From Nonomuraea spiralis (GTDB lineage: Bacteria; Actinomycetota; Actinomycetes; Streptosporangiales; Streptosporangiaceae), in assembly GCF_014648435.1 (NCBI RefSeq), contig NZ_BMRC01000001.1, positions 753,309-817,308 of the forward strand: a stretch of 64,000 nt of DNA, in the 5' to 3' direction. The position numbers were made by a program, and so were the translations under genes. Within the stretch, counting starts at the first letter, position 1. The number at the start of each line of letters is the position of its first letter. Under the pieces are notes generated by a model. The model had not been told where the DNA came from. It saw nothing but the letters and a program-made list of their open reading frames with translations, and made no database searches. This document shows, one piece after another, positions 8,156 to 16,460 of this stretch.

Positions 8156-9763
8156 ATGCTCGACACCGGCGTCTCCGATCTCGGCCAGGTCCTCGACGCG
8201 CTGGGCCCTTCGCTGCTGCGGCCGTTGACCGTAATGCCGGAAGGGCCGGTTCCGGTCTCGGGCGTGCTCATCTTCGAGCGGCGCGGTCCGCTGTCGCCCG
8301 TCAGGGACACGATCCTGCTCGCCGTCGGCGTGGGGACGGCCGAGGCGCAGGCGCGGGAGCTCGTCGGCGCGGCGGCCGAGGCCGGGTACGCCTGCCTGGT
8401 GGTGAAGAGCTTCGGCGAGCCGGTCGCCGAGCTGGTGGAAGCCGCGCAGCGGTCCGGGATCGTGTTGCTCGCCGCCGACGAGGCCGTGGCCTGGCACCAC
8501 CTGGACGCCATGATCTCCTCGGCCCTCGCCTCGACCGTACGGTTCGCGTACGCCACGGGCGTCCCGGCTCTCGGCGACCTGTTCGCCGTGGCCAACGCGA
8601 TCGCGGCGATGGCGGGCGGCGCCACGGTGATCGAGGACCGGAACCGGCGCATCCTCGCGTACTCGACCCTGCCCGGGCAGGCCATCGACGAGGGCCGCCG
8701 CCAGGGCATCCTGGGCCTCCAGGTGCCGGACGGCCCGGACTACGACGCGCAGTACCGCGCGATCGCCCAGGTGGTGCGTACCTGCCGGTTCCCGGCCATT
8801 CCGGGTGGCCTGCCCCGTCTCGGCGTCGCGGTCCGCGCGGGAAGCGAGGTGCTGGGCTCGATCTGGGTCGTCGACGCCGGTGACAGCCTGGACTCGGCCG
8901 CCGAGCAGGCGCTCTCCGACGTGGCGGACATCGTCTCGCTGCACCTGCTCGCGGCCCGTACGGCGGTGGACGCCGTACGGCGCAGGCGCGCCGACCTGTT
9001 ACGGCGATTGCTGGCCGACCCGAGCAGCGTCACCGCGGTGGCCCCGCAGCTCGGCCTGGACCCGAACCTGCCCGTGGCGGTGGCCGCGTTCGCCGTCGCC
9101 GCGGACGAGGCCGAGGAGGCTCTCGCGGCGCACGCGGCCACCCGGCTCGCCGACCTGGTGAGCCTGCACTGCGAGGCCCATTACGGCAGGCACGGCTGCG
9201 CGCTGATCGACGGTACGGTCTACGCCCTGCTCCCCAGCGGCCCGTCGCCGACCGCGCACCGCGAACTGGTCGCCGACATCGCCCGCCGGGCCCACGGCGC
9301 GCTGCGCGTGCCGGTCCAGGCCGGGATCGGCTCACTCGTCGAGGGGTTGCGCTCGGTCGCGGGCTCGCGCGCCGACGCCGACCTCGTGCTGCGCGCGCTC
9401 GCCGACCGGCCGGGCGGCCCGCGGGCGTGCCAGGTGGCCACGATCGAGGAGGTGTGGGCCGGGGCGACGCTGTCGGCGCTGGCCCAGATCCTGGCCGCCC
9501 ACGAGGCGCTGCCCCGCGCGCTCGGACCGGCGGTACGCGCCCACGATCTCGAACACGGCACCACGTACGCCTCCACGATCCTCGCCTACCTGGACGCCAA
9601 CAGCGACATCGCGGCCGCCTCCCAGCGGCTGTCGGTGCATCCGAACACGATCAGGTACCGGCTCGCCCGCGCGGAGGAGATCTTCGGCTTCGACCTGGCG
9701 AACCCGGACGAACGCCTGGTGTTGTGGCTGCGCCTGCGGCTCGGCGACCAGCTCGGCTGGTGA
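8156..9763 (+). CDS. PucR/CdaR-family transcriptional regulator
   Basis: A 535-residue regulator. The N-terminal third is a PucR-type sensor (PVSGVLIFERRGPLSPVRDT and the following alpha/beta segment), the middle is a GAF-like/GGDEF-related region, and the C-terminus is the PucR helix-turn-helix LDANSDIAAASQRLSVHPNT-IRYRLARAEE. Family members control purine, amino-acid or other catabolic genes. The ATG at 8156 follows AAAGAGGTGAGG and is preferred over an upstream in-frame start at 8081. It is transcribed away from the serine hydrolase and converges on the fused reductase gene, so its target is not evident from position. Confidence 0.85.
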   Translation: MLDTGVSDLGQVLDALGPSLLRPLTVMPEGPVPVSGVLIFERRGPLSPVRDTILLAVGVGTAEAQARELVGAAAEAGYACLVVKSFGEPVAELVEAAQRSGIVLLAADEAVAWHHLDAMISSALASTVRFAYATGVPALGDLFAVANAIAAMAGGATVIEDRNRRILAYSTLPGQAIDEGRRQGILGLQVPDGPDYDAQYRAIAQVVRTCRFPAIPGGLPRLGVAVRAGSEVLGSIWVVDAGDSLDSAAEQALSDVADIVSLHLLAARTAVDAVRRRRADLLRRLLADPSSVTAVAPQLGLDPNLPVAVAAFAVAADEAEEALAAHAATRLADLVSLHCEAHYGRHGCALIDGTVYALLPSGPSPTAHRELVADIARRAHGALRVPVQAGIGSLVEGLRSVAGSRADADLVLRALADRPGGPRACQVATIEEVWAGATLSALAQILAAHEALPRALGPAVRAHDLEHGTTYASTILAYLDANSDIAAASQRLSVHPNTIRYRLARAEEIFGFDLANPDERLVLWLRLRLGDQLGW

Positions 9764-9781
9764 ACCGGGAGCCCTTACCTG

Positions 9782-11401
9782 TCAGGTCTCCATCTCCAGG
9801 ACGACCTTCCCGCGGAGGAGGCCGCGCTCGGCCTCGCGGTGCAGGTCCGCCAGCGATTCCAGCGGACGGACGGCCACCTCGACGGCCACCACGCCGTCGT
9901 CGATCAGCGCCACGAGCTCGCGCAACTGGCCCGGATCGTTGCGGGTCACGAACTGTACCGCGCGCGGGTGCGCGATCGGCCGGGTGATCGAGACGAACTC
10001 CTCGGCCAGCTCCGCCACCGAGGCGGGCACGTCGGCCACCAGGTTGATCAGCACGTCGTTGCCGCCCGGCAGGGCCTCGGCGGTGTAGTCGACCACCTCG
10101 TCGGCGCCCAGCGCCCGTACGGCGGCGGCGCTGCGCGGCCCGGCGGTCGCCACGACGTGCGCGCCCGCGTGCTTGGCCAGCTGCACGGCGAACAGCCCGA
10201 CGCCACCGCCGGCGCCGTTGATCAGCACCCGGGTGCCGCGCCCGATGCGGGCGTGCTCGAAGACCGCCTGCCAGGCGGTGAGCCCGGCCACCGGGACGGC
10301 GGCCGCGGCCGTCAGCGGGATCCGCCGGGGCGCCCTGACCAGCATGTCCGCCTTCGCGACCGCGTATCCGGCCGCCGCCCCTTCGATGTGCCCGATCACC
10401 CGGTCGCCGGGGACCAGGTCGCCGGCCCCGGTGAGCACGGTGCCCGCGACGTCCCAGCCGAGCGTGTACGGCAGCGTGACGTCGAGCACGTCCCGCAGCA
10501 GGCCCATCCGCAGGCCGACCTCCGACGGGTTGAACGACGTGGCGGCCACCTTCACGAGCACCTCGCCCGGCCCGGGTCTCGGCACCGGCACCTCCTCCAG
10601 CGAGATCACCGAGGCGTCGCCGTACTCGTGCACGCGGGCGGCCCGCATGGGGCCCAGGAAGTCCGCGGCGTGCTCGCTCGCCCACGTCCCGAACGTGCTC
10701 GCGGGCACGCCGGTGACCTCCTCCACGGTCGTGGTGGCCGGGCCCGGCTCGGCGAGGCCGCGGAGCATCCCGTCCACGGCCGGCGCGGGCCAGCCCAGCG
10801 CGAGCAGGCGTGGCCGGGTCTCCTCCGGAGGCTCCTCCTCCCAGCGCACCGGCCGGGCGATCGCCTCGCCGATCGCCCGCGCCTGCTCCCGCCGGGTCAG
10901 CGGCCGGGGCCCGGTCAGCGTGTGGACCGCGCCGTGGTGGCCCTCGCCGAGCAGCGCGCGCACCGCGACGGCCGCCACGTCCCGCTCGTGGACGGGAGAG
11001 GAGGCCACCTCGCCGTACGGCTCCCGCACGACGCCCGTGCGCACCTGGTCGGCCCACCGCAACGTGTTGGCCGCGAACGCGTGCGGGCGCAGCACCGTCC
11101 ACTCGCGGGCGGTGGCGGCGACCAGCCGTTCGATCTCGACCTCGTACGGGCGGGCGGCGGCCGAGGACAGGTAGACCACCCGCCGCGCGCCGATCAGCTC
11201 CACCACCTCGCGGGCGCCCTCGGCCGAGGCGAACGGCCACAGCAGGAACACCGCCTCGACTCCGTCGAGAGCCGCCTTCAGCGCGACCGGATCGGTCAAC
11301 TGCCTCGTCACCGCGCGGACGTCGGCGCCCGCCCGCTCAAGTTGCTTCACCAGCGGGCGGCCGATCGTGCCGGTCGCCCCGCTGACCAGGATTCGTGTCA
11401 T
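9782..11401 (-). CDS. Fused SDR (NmrA-like) and MDR (quinone-oxidoreductase-like) protein
   Basis: This 539-residue protein joins two reductase families. Residues 1 to about 255 are an NmrA-type NAD(P)-binding domain beginning MTRILVSGATGTIGRPLVKQ (GxxGxxG). From about residue 270 (MRAARVHEYGDASVISLEEV) it is a zinc-free medium-chain dehydrogenase with a GAGGGVGLFAVQLAKHAGA cofactor loop. Each half would normally be a separate protein of about 270-310 residues. The frame is continuous with no internal stop, and family landmarks persist on both sides, so the fusion looks real. The start at 11401 is the first methionine that fits the Rossmann fold. It is divergent from an AraC regulator 90 bp away, its likely controller. 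Confidence 0.85.
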   Translation of the reverse strand: MTRILVSGATGTIGRPLVKQLERAGADVRAVTRQLTDPVALKAALDGVEAVFLLWPFASAEGAREVVELIGARRVVYLSSAAARPYEVEIERLVAATAREWTVLRPHAFAANTLRWADQVRTGVVREPYGEVASSPVHERDVAAVAVRALLGEGHHGAVHTLTGPRPLTRREQARAIGEAIARPVRWEEEPPEETRPRLLALGWPAPAVDGMLRGLAEPGPATTTVEEVTGVPASTFGTWASEHAADFLGPMRAARVHEYGDASVISLEEVPVPRPGPGEVLVKVAATSFNPSEVGLRMGLLRDVLDVTLPYTLGWDVAGTVLTGAGDLVPGDRVIGHIEGAAAGYAVAKADMLVRAPRRIPLTAAAAVPVAGLTAWQAVFEHARIGRGTRVLINGAGGGVGLFAVQLAKHAGAHVVATAGPRSAAAVRALGADEVVDYTAEALPGGNDVLINLVADVPASVAELAEEFVSITRPIAHPRAVQFVTRNDPGQLRELVALIDDGVVAVEVAVRPLESLADLHREAERGLLRGKVVLEMET

Positions 11402-11491
11402 GCCGTCCACCGTAGGAGCATCGTACGAGGCGTCCAATACGCTGTCATCTGCGATCTATACGTCATCGTCTTCCGGGCTAGACTCCCGCAC

Positions 11492-12421
11492 ATGGACGTG
11501 TTGAGCGACGTGGTCGCCTCCATGCGCATGGGCGTGCCGCGGTCGGCGCGGGTCGAGTGGCCGGTTCCCTGGGGGCAGCGGTTCCCTTCCGCGCCGGGCT
11601 CGGCGGGGTTCCAGGTGGTGTTGCGGGGGTCGTGCTGGGCGATCCCGCCGGAGGGTGAGCCCGTACCGGTGGGGGCGGGCGACGTGCTGTTCTTCCCCCA
11701 TGGACACGGCTACGCGCTGGCCGACTCGCCCGCCACGCCGGTCGCGGAGTCCGACTGCGACCCGTACGCGCCGGCCGAGTTGTTCTCCTCGGCCTCCGCG
11801 CCGGGCGACGGTCCCGTCACCGTGACGCTCTGCGGCGGCTACCGGCTCGACTCCAGCCGGGTGCATCCGCTGCTCAAAGGCCTGCCCGAGATGATCCACC
11901 TGCCCGCCGGGCTGGGGCGCGACACCGAGTTGCGCGCCGCCGTCGAGCTGCTCGGCAAGGAGGTCGAGCGCCGCCGGCCGGGCGCGGACCTGGTGGTGCC
12001 GGCGCTGCTGGACACGCTGTTGTTGTACATCCTGCGTGCCTGGTTCGACGTGTCGGCGGAGCACTGCGAGGGCACCGGCTGGGCCGCCGCGCTGGCCGAC
12101 CCCGCTGTCAGTGTCGCGCTCGACGTCATCCACCGCGATCCGGCCCAACCGTGGACGGTCGAGTCGCTCGGCCGGCGCGCCGGTCTGTCCCGCGCGGCGT
12201 TCTCCCGCCGGTTCACGCAGTTCGTCGGGCAGCCGCCGCTGACGTACCTGACCTGGTGGCGGTTGAGCACGGCCGCGCGCATGTTGCGCGACTCCGACGC
12301 CGCGCTGAGCATGATCGCCGGCTCGGTCGGCTACGGCTCGGAGTTCGCCTTCGCCAACGCCTTCAAACGCGCGTACGGCGTGGCCCCCGGCAAATACCGT
12401 CGCCTCGACCTGAGTTGCTGA
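11492..12421 (+). CDS. AraC-family regulator with cupin sensor domain
   Basis: A 309-residue regulator. The N-terminal half is a cupin_6-type effector domain (VVLRGSCWAIPPEGEPVPV, then GAGDVLFFPHGHGYAL), and the C-terminal 100 residues hold two helix-turn-helix motifs (VESLGRRAGLSRAAFSRRF and IAGSVGYGSEFAFANAFKR). This AraC subgroup often controls an adjacent oxidoreductase. The box TAGACT lies 7 bases before the ATG, so the transcript is probably leaderless. It is divergent from the SDR-MDR fusion gene; the shared 90-bp gap should hold its operator. Confidence 0.85.
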   Translation: MDVLSDVVASMRMGVPRSARVEWPVPWGQRFPSAPGSAGFQVVLRGSCWAIPPEGEPVPVGAGDVLFFPHGHGYALADSPATPVAESDCDPYAPAELFSSASAPGDGPVTVTLCGGYRLDSSRVHPLLKGLPEMIHLPAGLGRDTELRAAVELLGKEVERRRPGADLVVPALLDTLLLYILRAWFDVSAEHCEGTGWAAALADPAVSVALDVIHRDPAQPWTVESLGRRAGLSRAAFSRRFTQFVGQPPLTYLTWWRLSTAARMLRDSDAALSMIAGSVGYGSEFAFANAFKRAYGVAPGKYRRLDLSC

Positions 12422-12477
12422 TATCTCAACTGGCTCCTACTGTTGTCCCAGTTGTCCGCTCAGCCAAGGAGATCTCG

Positions 12478-13050
12478 GTGCCTCCCAGAACCACGACCAC
12501 CGCACTCGTCATCGGCGACATCCAGCGCGGCATCACGAGCGGCTACGCGTTCGCCAGGCAGGTCGTGCCACCGCTCACCGAACTGCTCCCGCGTGCCCGC
12601 GCCGCCGGCGTCCTCGTGGTGTTCGTGCACTTCGCCTTCCGCGACAACGGCGCCGACGTGCCGCCGGACAGCGCGCTGTTGAAGGGCTTCTTCGAGGCGG
12701 GAGACACCTTCCACGAGAGCTCGCCCGCGACCGAGGTCGACCTGCCGGTCGCCGCCGAGGACGTCGTCGTGCTGAAGCGCCGCGCCAGCGCGTTCGCCGG
12801 TACGGACCTCGACCTCGTCCTGCGTGCGCACGGTGTCGGCACCGTGGCGGTCGCGGGCGTGGCGACCAGCGCGATGGTGGCCGCGACGTGCTACGACGCG
12901 GCGGACCGCGGCTACCAGGTGACCGTGCTGCGTGACGGTTGCGCCGACGCAGATCAGGCGATGCACGACTTCTTCATGGACGCCGTCTTCCCGAGCCGGG
13001 GCTTCGACGTGGTGTCCTGCGCCGACAGCCGGCTCGGCGAGGCGAACTGA
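12478..13050 (+). CDS. Isochorismatase-like cysteine-hydrolase family protein lacking the usual Cys
   Basis: A 190-residue protein of the isochorismatase-like fold. Asp14 (ALVIGDIQRGI) and Lys100 (VVLKRRASAF) occupy two of the three catalytic positions. The third, normally Cys in a GVATDxCV-like motif, is Met133 in GVATSAMVAAT. A subgroup of the family is known to lack this cysteine, so it may use other chemistry or only bind a ligand. The GTG start follows AAGGAG at a good distance. The gene is 56 bp downstream of the AraC gene on the same strand and may be part of its regulon. Substrate unknown. Confidence 0.8.
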   Translation: MPPRTTTTALVIGDIQRGITSGYAFARQVVPPLTELLPRARAAGVLVVFVHFAFRDNGADVPPDSALLKGFFEAGDTFHESSPATEVDLPVAAEDVVVLKRRASAFAGTDLDLVLRAHGVGTVAVAGVATSAMVAATCYDAADRGYQVTVLRDGCADADQAMHDFFMDAVFPSRGFDVVSCADSRLGEAN

Positions 13051-13156
13051 CCTCTCTCCCAGGGCCGCGCCGCGGATCATCAGGCGGAGCCGGCCGCGCG
13101 CCTCCAGAAGCTCGGCGCGCGGCCCGTCGAGGTGGGACCCGACCACGGCATCGGGG

Positions 13157-13477
13157 TCAGACCCCTGCGGCGATCTTGAGGAGCAGCACGCCGCCGATGA
13201 TCGCCGCGAACGAGGCGAGCTTGGCAAGGGTGATCTTCTCCTTGTAGATGAGGGCGCCGAGGACGACCGTGCCGATCGACCCGATGCCGGTCCAGATCGT
13301 GTAGCCGACGCCGACGTCGAGGGTCTTGAGCGCCAGGCTGAGGGTGAAGATGCCGCCGGCGGCCATGAGCAGGGTGAAGACGGAGGGCCACAACCGGGTG
13401 AACCCCTGGGTGGCGTTGGTGCCGAGCGCGAAGCCGATCTCGAAGACGATCGCGACGGAGAGATAGATCCAGGCCAT
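13157..13477 (-). CDS. SMR-family transporter subunit (Gdx/SugE subtype)
   Basis: A 106-residue protein with four transmembrane helices. It begins MAWIYLSVAIVFEIGFALG, carrying the essential membrane glutamate (Glu13) of the small multidrug resistance family. VGYTIWTGIGSIGTVVLG contains the WTGIG signature of the Gdx/SugE subtype, whose characterised members export guanidinium. It lies 38 bp behind a paralogue in the same direction. Such adjacent pairs often form obligate heterodimers with opposite membrane orientation. The substrate is inferred from subtype only. Confidence 0.85.
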   Translation of the reverse strand: MAWIYLSVAIVFEIGFALGTNATQGFTRLWPSVFTLLMAAGGIFTLSLALKTLDVGVGYTIWTGIGSIGTVVLGALIYKEKITLAKLASFAAIIGGVLLLKIAAGV

Positions 13478-13515
13478 GATGACGATTCCTTGGTGAGAGC
13501 CGAGGGGTGGGCGGG

Positions 13516-13845
13516 TCAGGCGGTGGCGGAACGGTCGGACAGCTTGAGTCCGAGGACACCGCCGATGATCAGGACGAAGGCCAGCGCCTTCCAGAGGGTG
13601 AGCTCCTCACCGAAGATCGCGGCGCCGAGCAGTACGGTGCCGACCGAGCCGATGCCCGTCCAGACGGTGTAGCCGACGCCGACGTCGAGGGTCTTCAGCG
13701 CCAGGCTCAGGAAGAAGATCCCGCCGGCCGCCGCCCCGGCGGTCAGCAGGGACGGCCCCAACTGCGTGAAGCCCTCGGTGGCGTTGGTGGCCAGCGCGAA
13801 GACGACTTCGAAGACGGCCGCGACGAGCAGATATATCCAGGCCAT
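13516..13845 (-). CDS. SMR-family transporter subunit (second of a pair)
   Basis: A 109-residue, four-helix protein closely resembling its downstream neighbour: MAWIYLLVAAVFEVVFALA has the conserved membrane Glu13 and VGYTVWTGIGSVGTVLLG has the Gdx-type signature. The shared segment LSLALKTLDVGVGYT shows the pair arose by duplication. The ATG at 13845 follows AGAGGAGCCTCAC; an upstream start at 13926 would run through the operators and was rejected. It is the first gene of the two-gene unit and is controlled by the divergent MarR gene through two sites in the gap. Confidence 0.85.
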   Translation of the reverse strand: MAWIYLLVAAVFEVVFALATNATEGFTQLGPSLLTAGAAAGGIFFLSLALKTLDVGVGYTVWTGIGSVGTVLLGAAIFGEELTLWKALAFVLIIGGVLGLKLSDRSATA

Positions 13846-13860
13846 GTGAGGCTCCTCTAT

Positions 13861-13915
13861 TTGCATGTATATGCAAGTGTTTTGGCGACAGAGAGAAGCT
13901 TGCATGTACATGTAT
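13861..13915. promoter_or_regulatory. Two TTGCAT operators between the SMR pair and marR-like gene
   Basis: TTGCATGTATATGCAA (13861-13876) has perfect 6-base arms, and TTGCATGTACATGTAT (13900-13915) is the same element with one weaker half. Their centres are 39 bp apart, nearly four helical turns. They fill the 128-bp divergent gap and overlap any promoter for either direction, as expected for a MarR repressor controlling itself and the exporter pair. Confidence 0.75.
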
Positions 13916-13973
13916 GCTCTTGTCAATCCCGCGTCCGCGAGACCGGGTCTTCAATGGAAGGAGAGGGGTTCCC

Positions 13974-14432
13974 ATGTCTTCGACGGCTTCCGTCCCGTCC
14001 CCGGCGCCCTCGGCGCTCTCCGGCTCGTGGAACGACGTCCTGCTGCTGCACGCCCGCGTTGAGAACGCCCTCGCCACCGCCCTCCAGCGGCGGCACGGCA
14101 TCGGCCTGTCGGAGTACCGGGCGCTCGGCCACCTGGCCGCCTCCCCCGCCGGCGAGCTGCGCATGCAGGAACTGGCCGACAAGATCGGGCTCAATCAGAG
14201 CTCCGTGACCCGGCTGGTGAGCCGGTTGAACGCGGCGGGCTACACGTACCGGGATCTGTGCCCCGACGACAAGCGCGGCGTCTACACCGTCGTCACCGAG
14301 CCGGGCCGGGCGCGCCACGCCGAGGCGTACGTCACCTACGAGGCGACGCTCAGGAGCGCGCTGGAGGAGGCCGGTCAGGCCGCCCCCCGGCTCGCCGCCG
14401 CTCTTTCGGCACTGGGCCTGATCGACGGCTGA
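13974..14432 (+). CDS. MarR-family repressor of the SMR pair
   Basis: A 152-residue MarR protein. The winged helix is RMQELADKIGLNQSSVTRLV with the wing CPDDKRGVYTVVTEPG. The ATG at 13974 follows AAGGAGAGGGG. It is divergent from the two SMR genes, with two TTGCAT-type palindromes in between, so it should repress the exporter and itself and be released by a toxic ligand or the transported cation. Function of the fold is certain; the ligand is not known. Confidence 0.85.
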   Translation: MSSTASVPSPAPSALSGSWNDVLLLHARVENALATALQRRHGIGLSEYRALGHLAASPAGELRMQELADKIGLNQSSVTRLVSRLNAAGYTYRDLCPDDKRGVYTVVTEPGRARHAEAYVTYEATLRSALEEAGQAAPRLAAALSALGLIDG

Positions 14433-14456
14433 GCCGGGGGCGAGGCCCGGTCCCCG

Positions 14457-15296
14457 TCAGGACCGCAGGAACTCGGCGATCGGCCCGGCCTGCCCGAAGA
14501 TGGCGTGACCGACCTCGGGCAGCAGCGTCACGGTCGCACGCGGGACACACTCGCGTACGCGCCGCGCGGTCTGGCGGGAGTCGAACATGGCGTCCCGGCC
14601 GCCGACGACGACGAGCACCGGCATGGACAGGCCGCGCAACGCCTGGTCGGGGAAGACCGGCAACTTCTCCCTGCGCGGGTTGAAGTGCGTGAACGTCAGG
14701 ACGACGTCGTCGAGCGCCTGCCGGTCCCGTTCCCCGTCCAGTCCCGCGACGGCCATCGCCGACTCGCGCAGCCCGTCGCGCCGGAACGGGCGGGCCAGCA
14801 GGGACTTGAAGATCCAGCCCACCTTCTGGCGTCCCACGCCGCCGGGGCACATCAGGGCCAGGCGGGTCACCCGCTCCGGACGGCGGACGGCGTGATCGAG
14901 GGCCGCCCAGCCGCCCAGGGACGTGCCGACGAACGCCGCGCCGGGGATCCCGAGCCCGTCCAGCACGTCGTCCAGCCAGAGCGACACCGCGCCGGAGCCC
15001 AGGGCGGGACGCGAGGGCGCGCTCAGCCCCGGCTCGCCGACGAGGTCGACGGCGTACGTGCGGAAGTGCTCGGACCAGGTGGGGACGTCTCCTCGCCACA
15101 TCGACGCGTTCGCGCCCGAGCCGTGCAGCAGCACCAGGGGCGGGGCGTCCCGGGGGCCGGAGACCAGGACGAAGGTCTCGCCCTCGCGCGTCGGCACCCG
15201 TACGTGCTCGGCGGGCACCGGCCAGGCGTCCAGCACCCGCCGGTAGTGGTCGAGGAGCTCGCGCCCACCGGCCTCGGACTTGTAGATCATGGTCAT
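14457..15296 (-). CDS. Alpha/beta hydrolase, member of the MerR-HEAT regulon
   Basis: A 279-residue alpha/beta hydrolase: LVLLHGSGANASMWRGD is the oxyanion region, GTSLGG places the nucleophile at Ser126, GGRDAMFDS and PEVGHAIFG supply Asp and His. No signal peptide. The ATG at 15296 overlaps the stop codon of a 26-codon upstream reading frame as TCATGA, so it may be translated by coupling. The promoter 90 bp upstream carries the same 24-bp element found before the HEAT operon, so the gene is probably controlled by the MerR-HEAT protein encoded next to it. Substrate unknown. Confidence 0.85.
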   Translation of the reverse strand: MTMIYKSEAGGRELLDHYRRVLDAWPVPAEHVRVPTREGETFVLVSGPRDAPPLVLLHGSGANASMWRGDVPTWSEHFRTYAVDLVGEPGLSAPSRPALGSGAVSLWLDDVLDGLGIPGAAFVGTSLGGWAALDHAVRRPERVTRLALMCPGGVGRQKVGWIFKSLLARPFRRDGLRESAMAVAGLDGERDRQALDDVVLTFTHFNPRREKLPVFPDQALRGLSMPVLVVVGGRDAMFDSRQTARRVRECVPRATVTLLPEVGHAIFGQAGPIAEFLRS

Positions 15297-15373
15297 GACA
15301 TCTGCACCGCCAGCCGCGCGTCGAGCGCGTCGAGATCCGGAACGAACCACGGGACGACCGTCCGGGCCGTCAC
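15293..15373 (-). CDS. 26-codon leaderless leader ORF coupled to the hydrolase
   Basis: A GTG at 15373 lies 9 bases after the TTCACT -10 box of a MerR-type promoter, so the transcript would start at or just before it. The frame reads MTARTVVPWFVPDLDALD and ends with a TGA that overlaps the hydrolase ATG (ATGA). The hydrolase has little ribosome site of its own, which would make this short frame a coupling device. No family was recognised. It could instead be chance coding within an untranslated leader. Confidence 0.4.
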   Translation of the reverse strand: MTARTVVPWFVPDLDALDARLAVQMS

Positions 15374-15382
15374 CTGGACGCC

Positions 15383-15416
15383 AGTGAAACGTTTGTCACC
15401 GTGTCAAGGTCAAGCG
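15383..15416 (-). promoter_or_regulatory. MerR-type promoter of the hydrolase gene
   Basis: Reading leftward, TTGACC and TTCACT are spaced by 19 bases holding the dyad TTGACACGGTGACAA. The 24 bases 15393-15416 are identical to 17155-17178 in front of the HEAT operon, and the -10 box is also the same. Confidence 0.75.
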
Positions 15417-15431
15417 GGTCAGGGGACGGTG

Positions 15432-16454
15432 TCAGCGTTCGTCGCGCAGGCCGAGGACGTAGGTCGCGGTGAGGGCGACGGCACGGTCGTCGTCGTGGGC
15501 CAGGTCCGCGAGGGCTCGGGAGGCGGTCGGGCCCGGAATGTCCGCGAGCGCCTGGGCCAGCCGCCGGCGGGCGGCCGGTCCGGCGGCGCCGGGGGCACCG
15601 AGGGCACCGGGGGCCAGGCGGCCGACGAGCCCGGCGGCGATCCGGTCCGCCGACCCGGCCTGGCTCGCCAGCGCGCTCAGGGCGTCGGCCGCGTCGACGT
15701 CGTTCGTCCCCTCGACGACCATGTCGATGAGCGTGGGGACCGCGTCGGTCACGCCACGTGCCCCGAGCGCCAGCGCGGCGTACCTGCGGACCACGACGTC
15801 GGGGCCGGCGAGGGCGTCCCGCAGCAGCGCGGTGGCCTCGCCGTCCGGGATCTCGGCGATGGACTGGACGGCACGTTTGCGCACGTCGGCCGCCGGTGAG
15901 CCGAGGCCGCGCGCCAGCAACGCCAGGCCGTCGTCGCCCGAGCGCGCCAGAGCCCATCGAAGGGCTCCGGCGACGTGCGGGTCCGTCTCGCTCAGCGCGG
16001 CCTCGACCAGCGCTTCCACCGGAACGGAGACGTCCCCGGCCGAGGACAGGGCCGCGCGCTGGCGCCTGCCGGCGCTCTTGGCCCCCAGCGCCTGGAGGAG
16101 CGCGACGACCTGGAGGACGTCCTCCCATCCGGCGGGTTCGGCGGCGTCGATGCGGCGCAGCCGGGTGAGCAGCTCGGTCTCGGCCGCGATGCGTTCCCGC
16201 GTCTGACGGATGAGGTCGTCAACCAGCTCCGAGGGCGTGAAGTCGGGGTCGTCGAGCGCGCGCTTGACCTCGCGCAGCGACAACCCCAGCGACCGCAGGC
16301 TCTCGATGTGGAAGATCCGCCGGATGTCGTCGCCGGAGTACTCGCGGTAGCCGGCGTGGCTGCGGCCCGTCGGGCGTACCAGGCCGAGGGAGTCGTAGTG
16401 GCGGAGCATGCGGGCGCTGACCCCGGACCGCCGGGCGACGTCACCGATCAACAC
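15432..16454 (-). CDS. MerR-family regulator with C-terminal HEAT repeats
   Basis: A 340-residue protein. Residues 1-70 are a MerR winged helix (MLIGDVARRSGVSARMLRHY, then GLVRPTGRSHAGYREYSGDD), followed by the dimerisation helix to about residue 115. Residues 150-335 are a HEAT/armadillo-type helical array (for example DVRKRAVQSIAEIPDGEAT and VVVRRYAALALGARG). HEAT repeats usually bind proteins, so the effector may be a protein, perhaps the neighbouring free HEAT protein. The start is GTG after GGAGTGATGAGCA, 6 bp after the upstream stop. Target promoters are likely the two copies of the 24-bp element at 15393 and 17155. Confidence 0.85.
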   Translation of the reverse strand: MLIGDVARRSGVSARMLRHYDSLGLVRPTGRSHAGYREYSGDDIRRIFHIESLRSLGLSLREVKRALDDPDFTPSELVDDLIRQTRERIAAETELLTRLRRIDAAEPAGWEDVLQVVALLQALGAKSAGRRQRAALSSAGDVSVPVEALVEAALSETDPHVAGALRWALARSGDDGLALLARGLGSPAADVRKRAVQSIAEIPDGEATALLRDALAGPDVVVRRYAALALGARGVTDAVPTLIDMVVEGTNDVDAADALSALASQAGSADRIAAGLVGRLAPGALGAPGAAGPAARRRLAQALADIPGPTASRALADLAHDDDRAVALTATYVLGLRDER

Positions 16455-16460
16455 TGCTCA

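Noticed and set aside
9839..11491. Very long plus-strand frame preceding the AraC gene
   Set aside because: It is antisense to the SDR-MDR fusion, is rich in Arg/Gly/His with no family match, and results from high GC; only the part from 11492 is a gene.
13846..13973. Guanidine riboswitch upstream of the Gdx-type SMR genes
   Set aside because: The gap is filled by two MarR-type palindromes and shows no room for the riboswitch fold.
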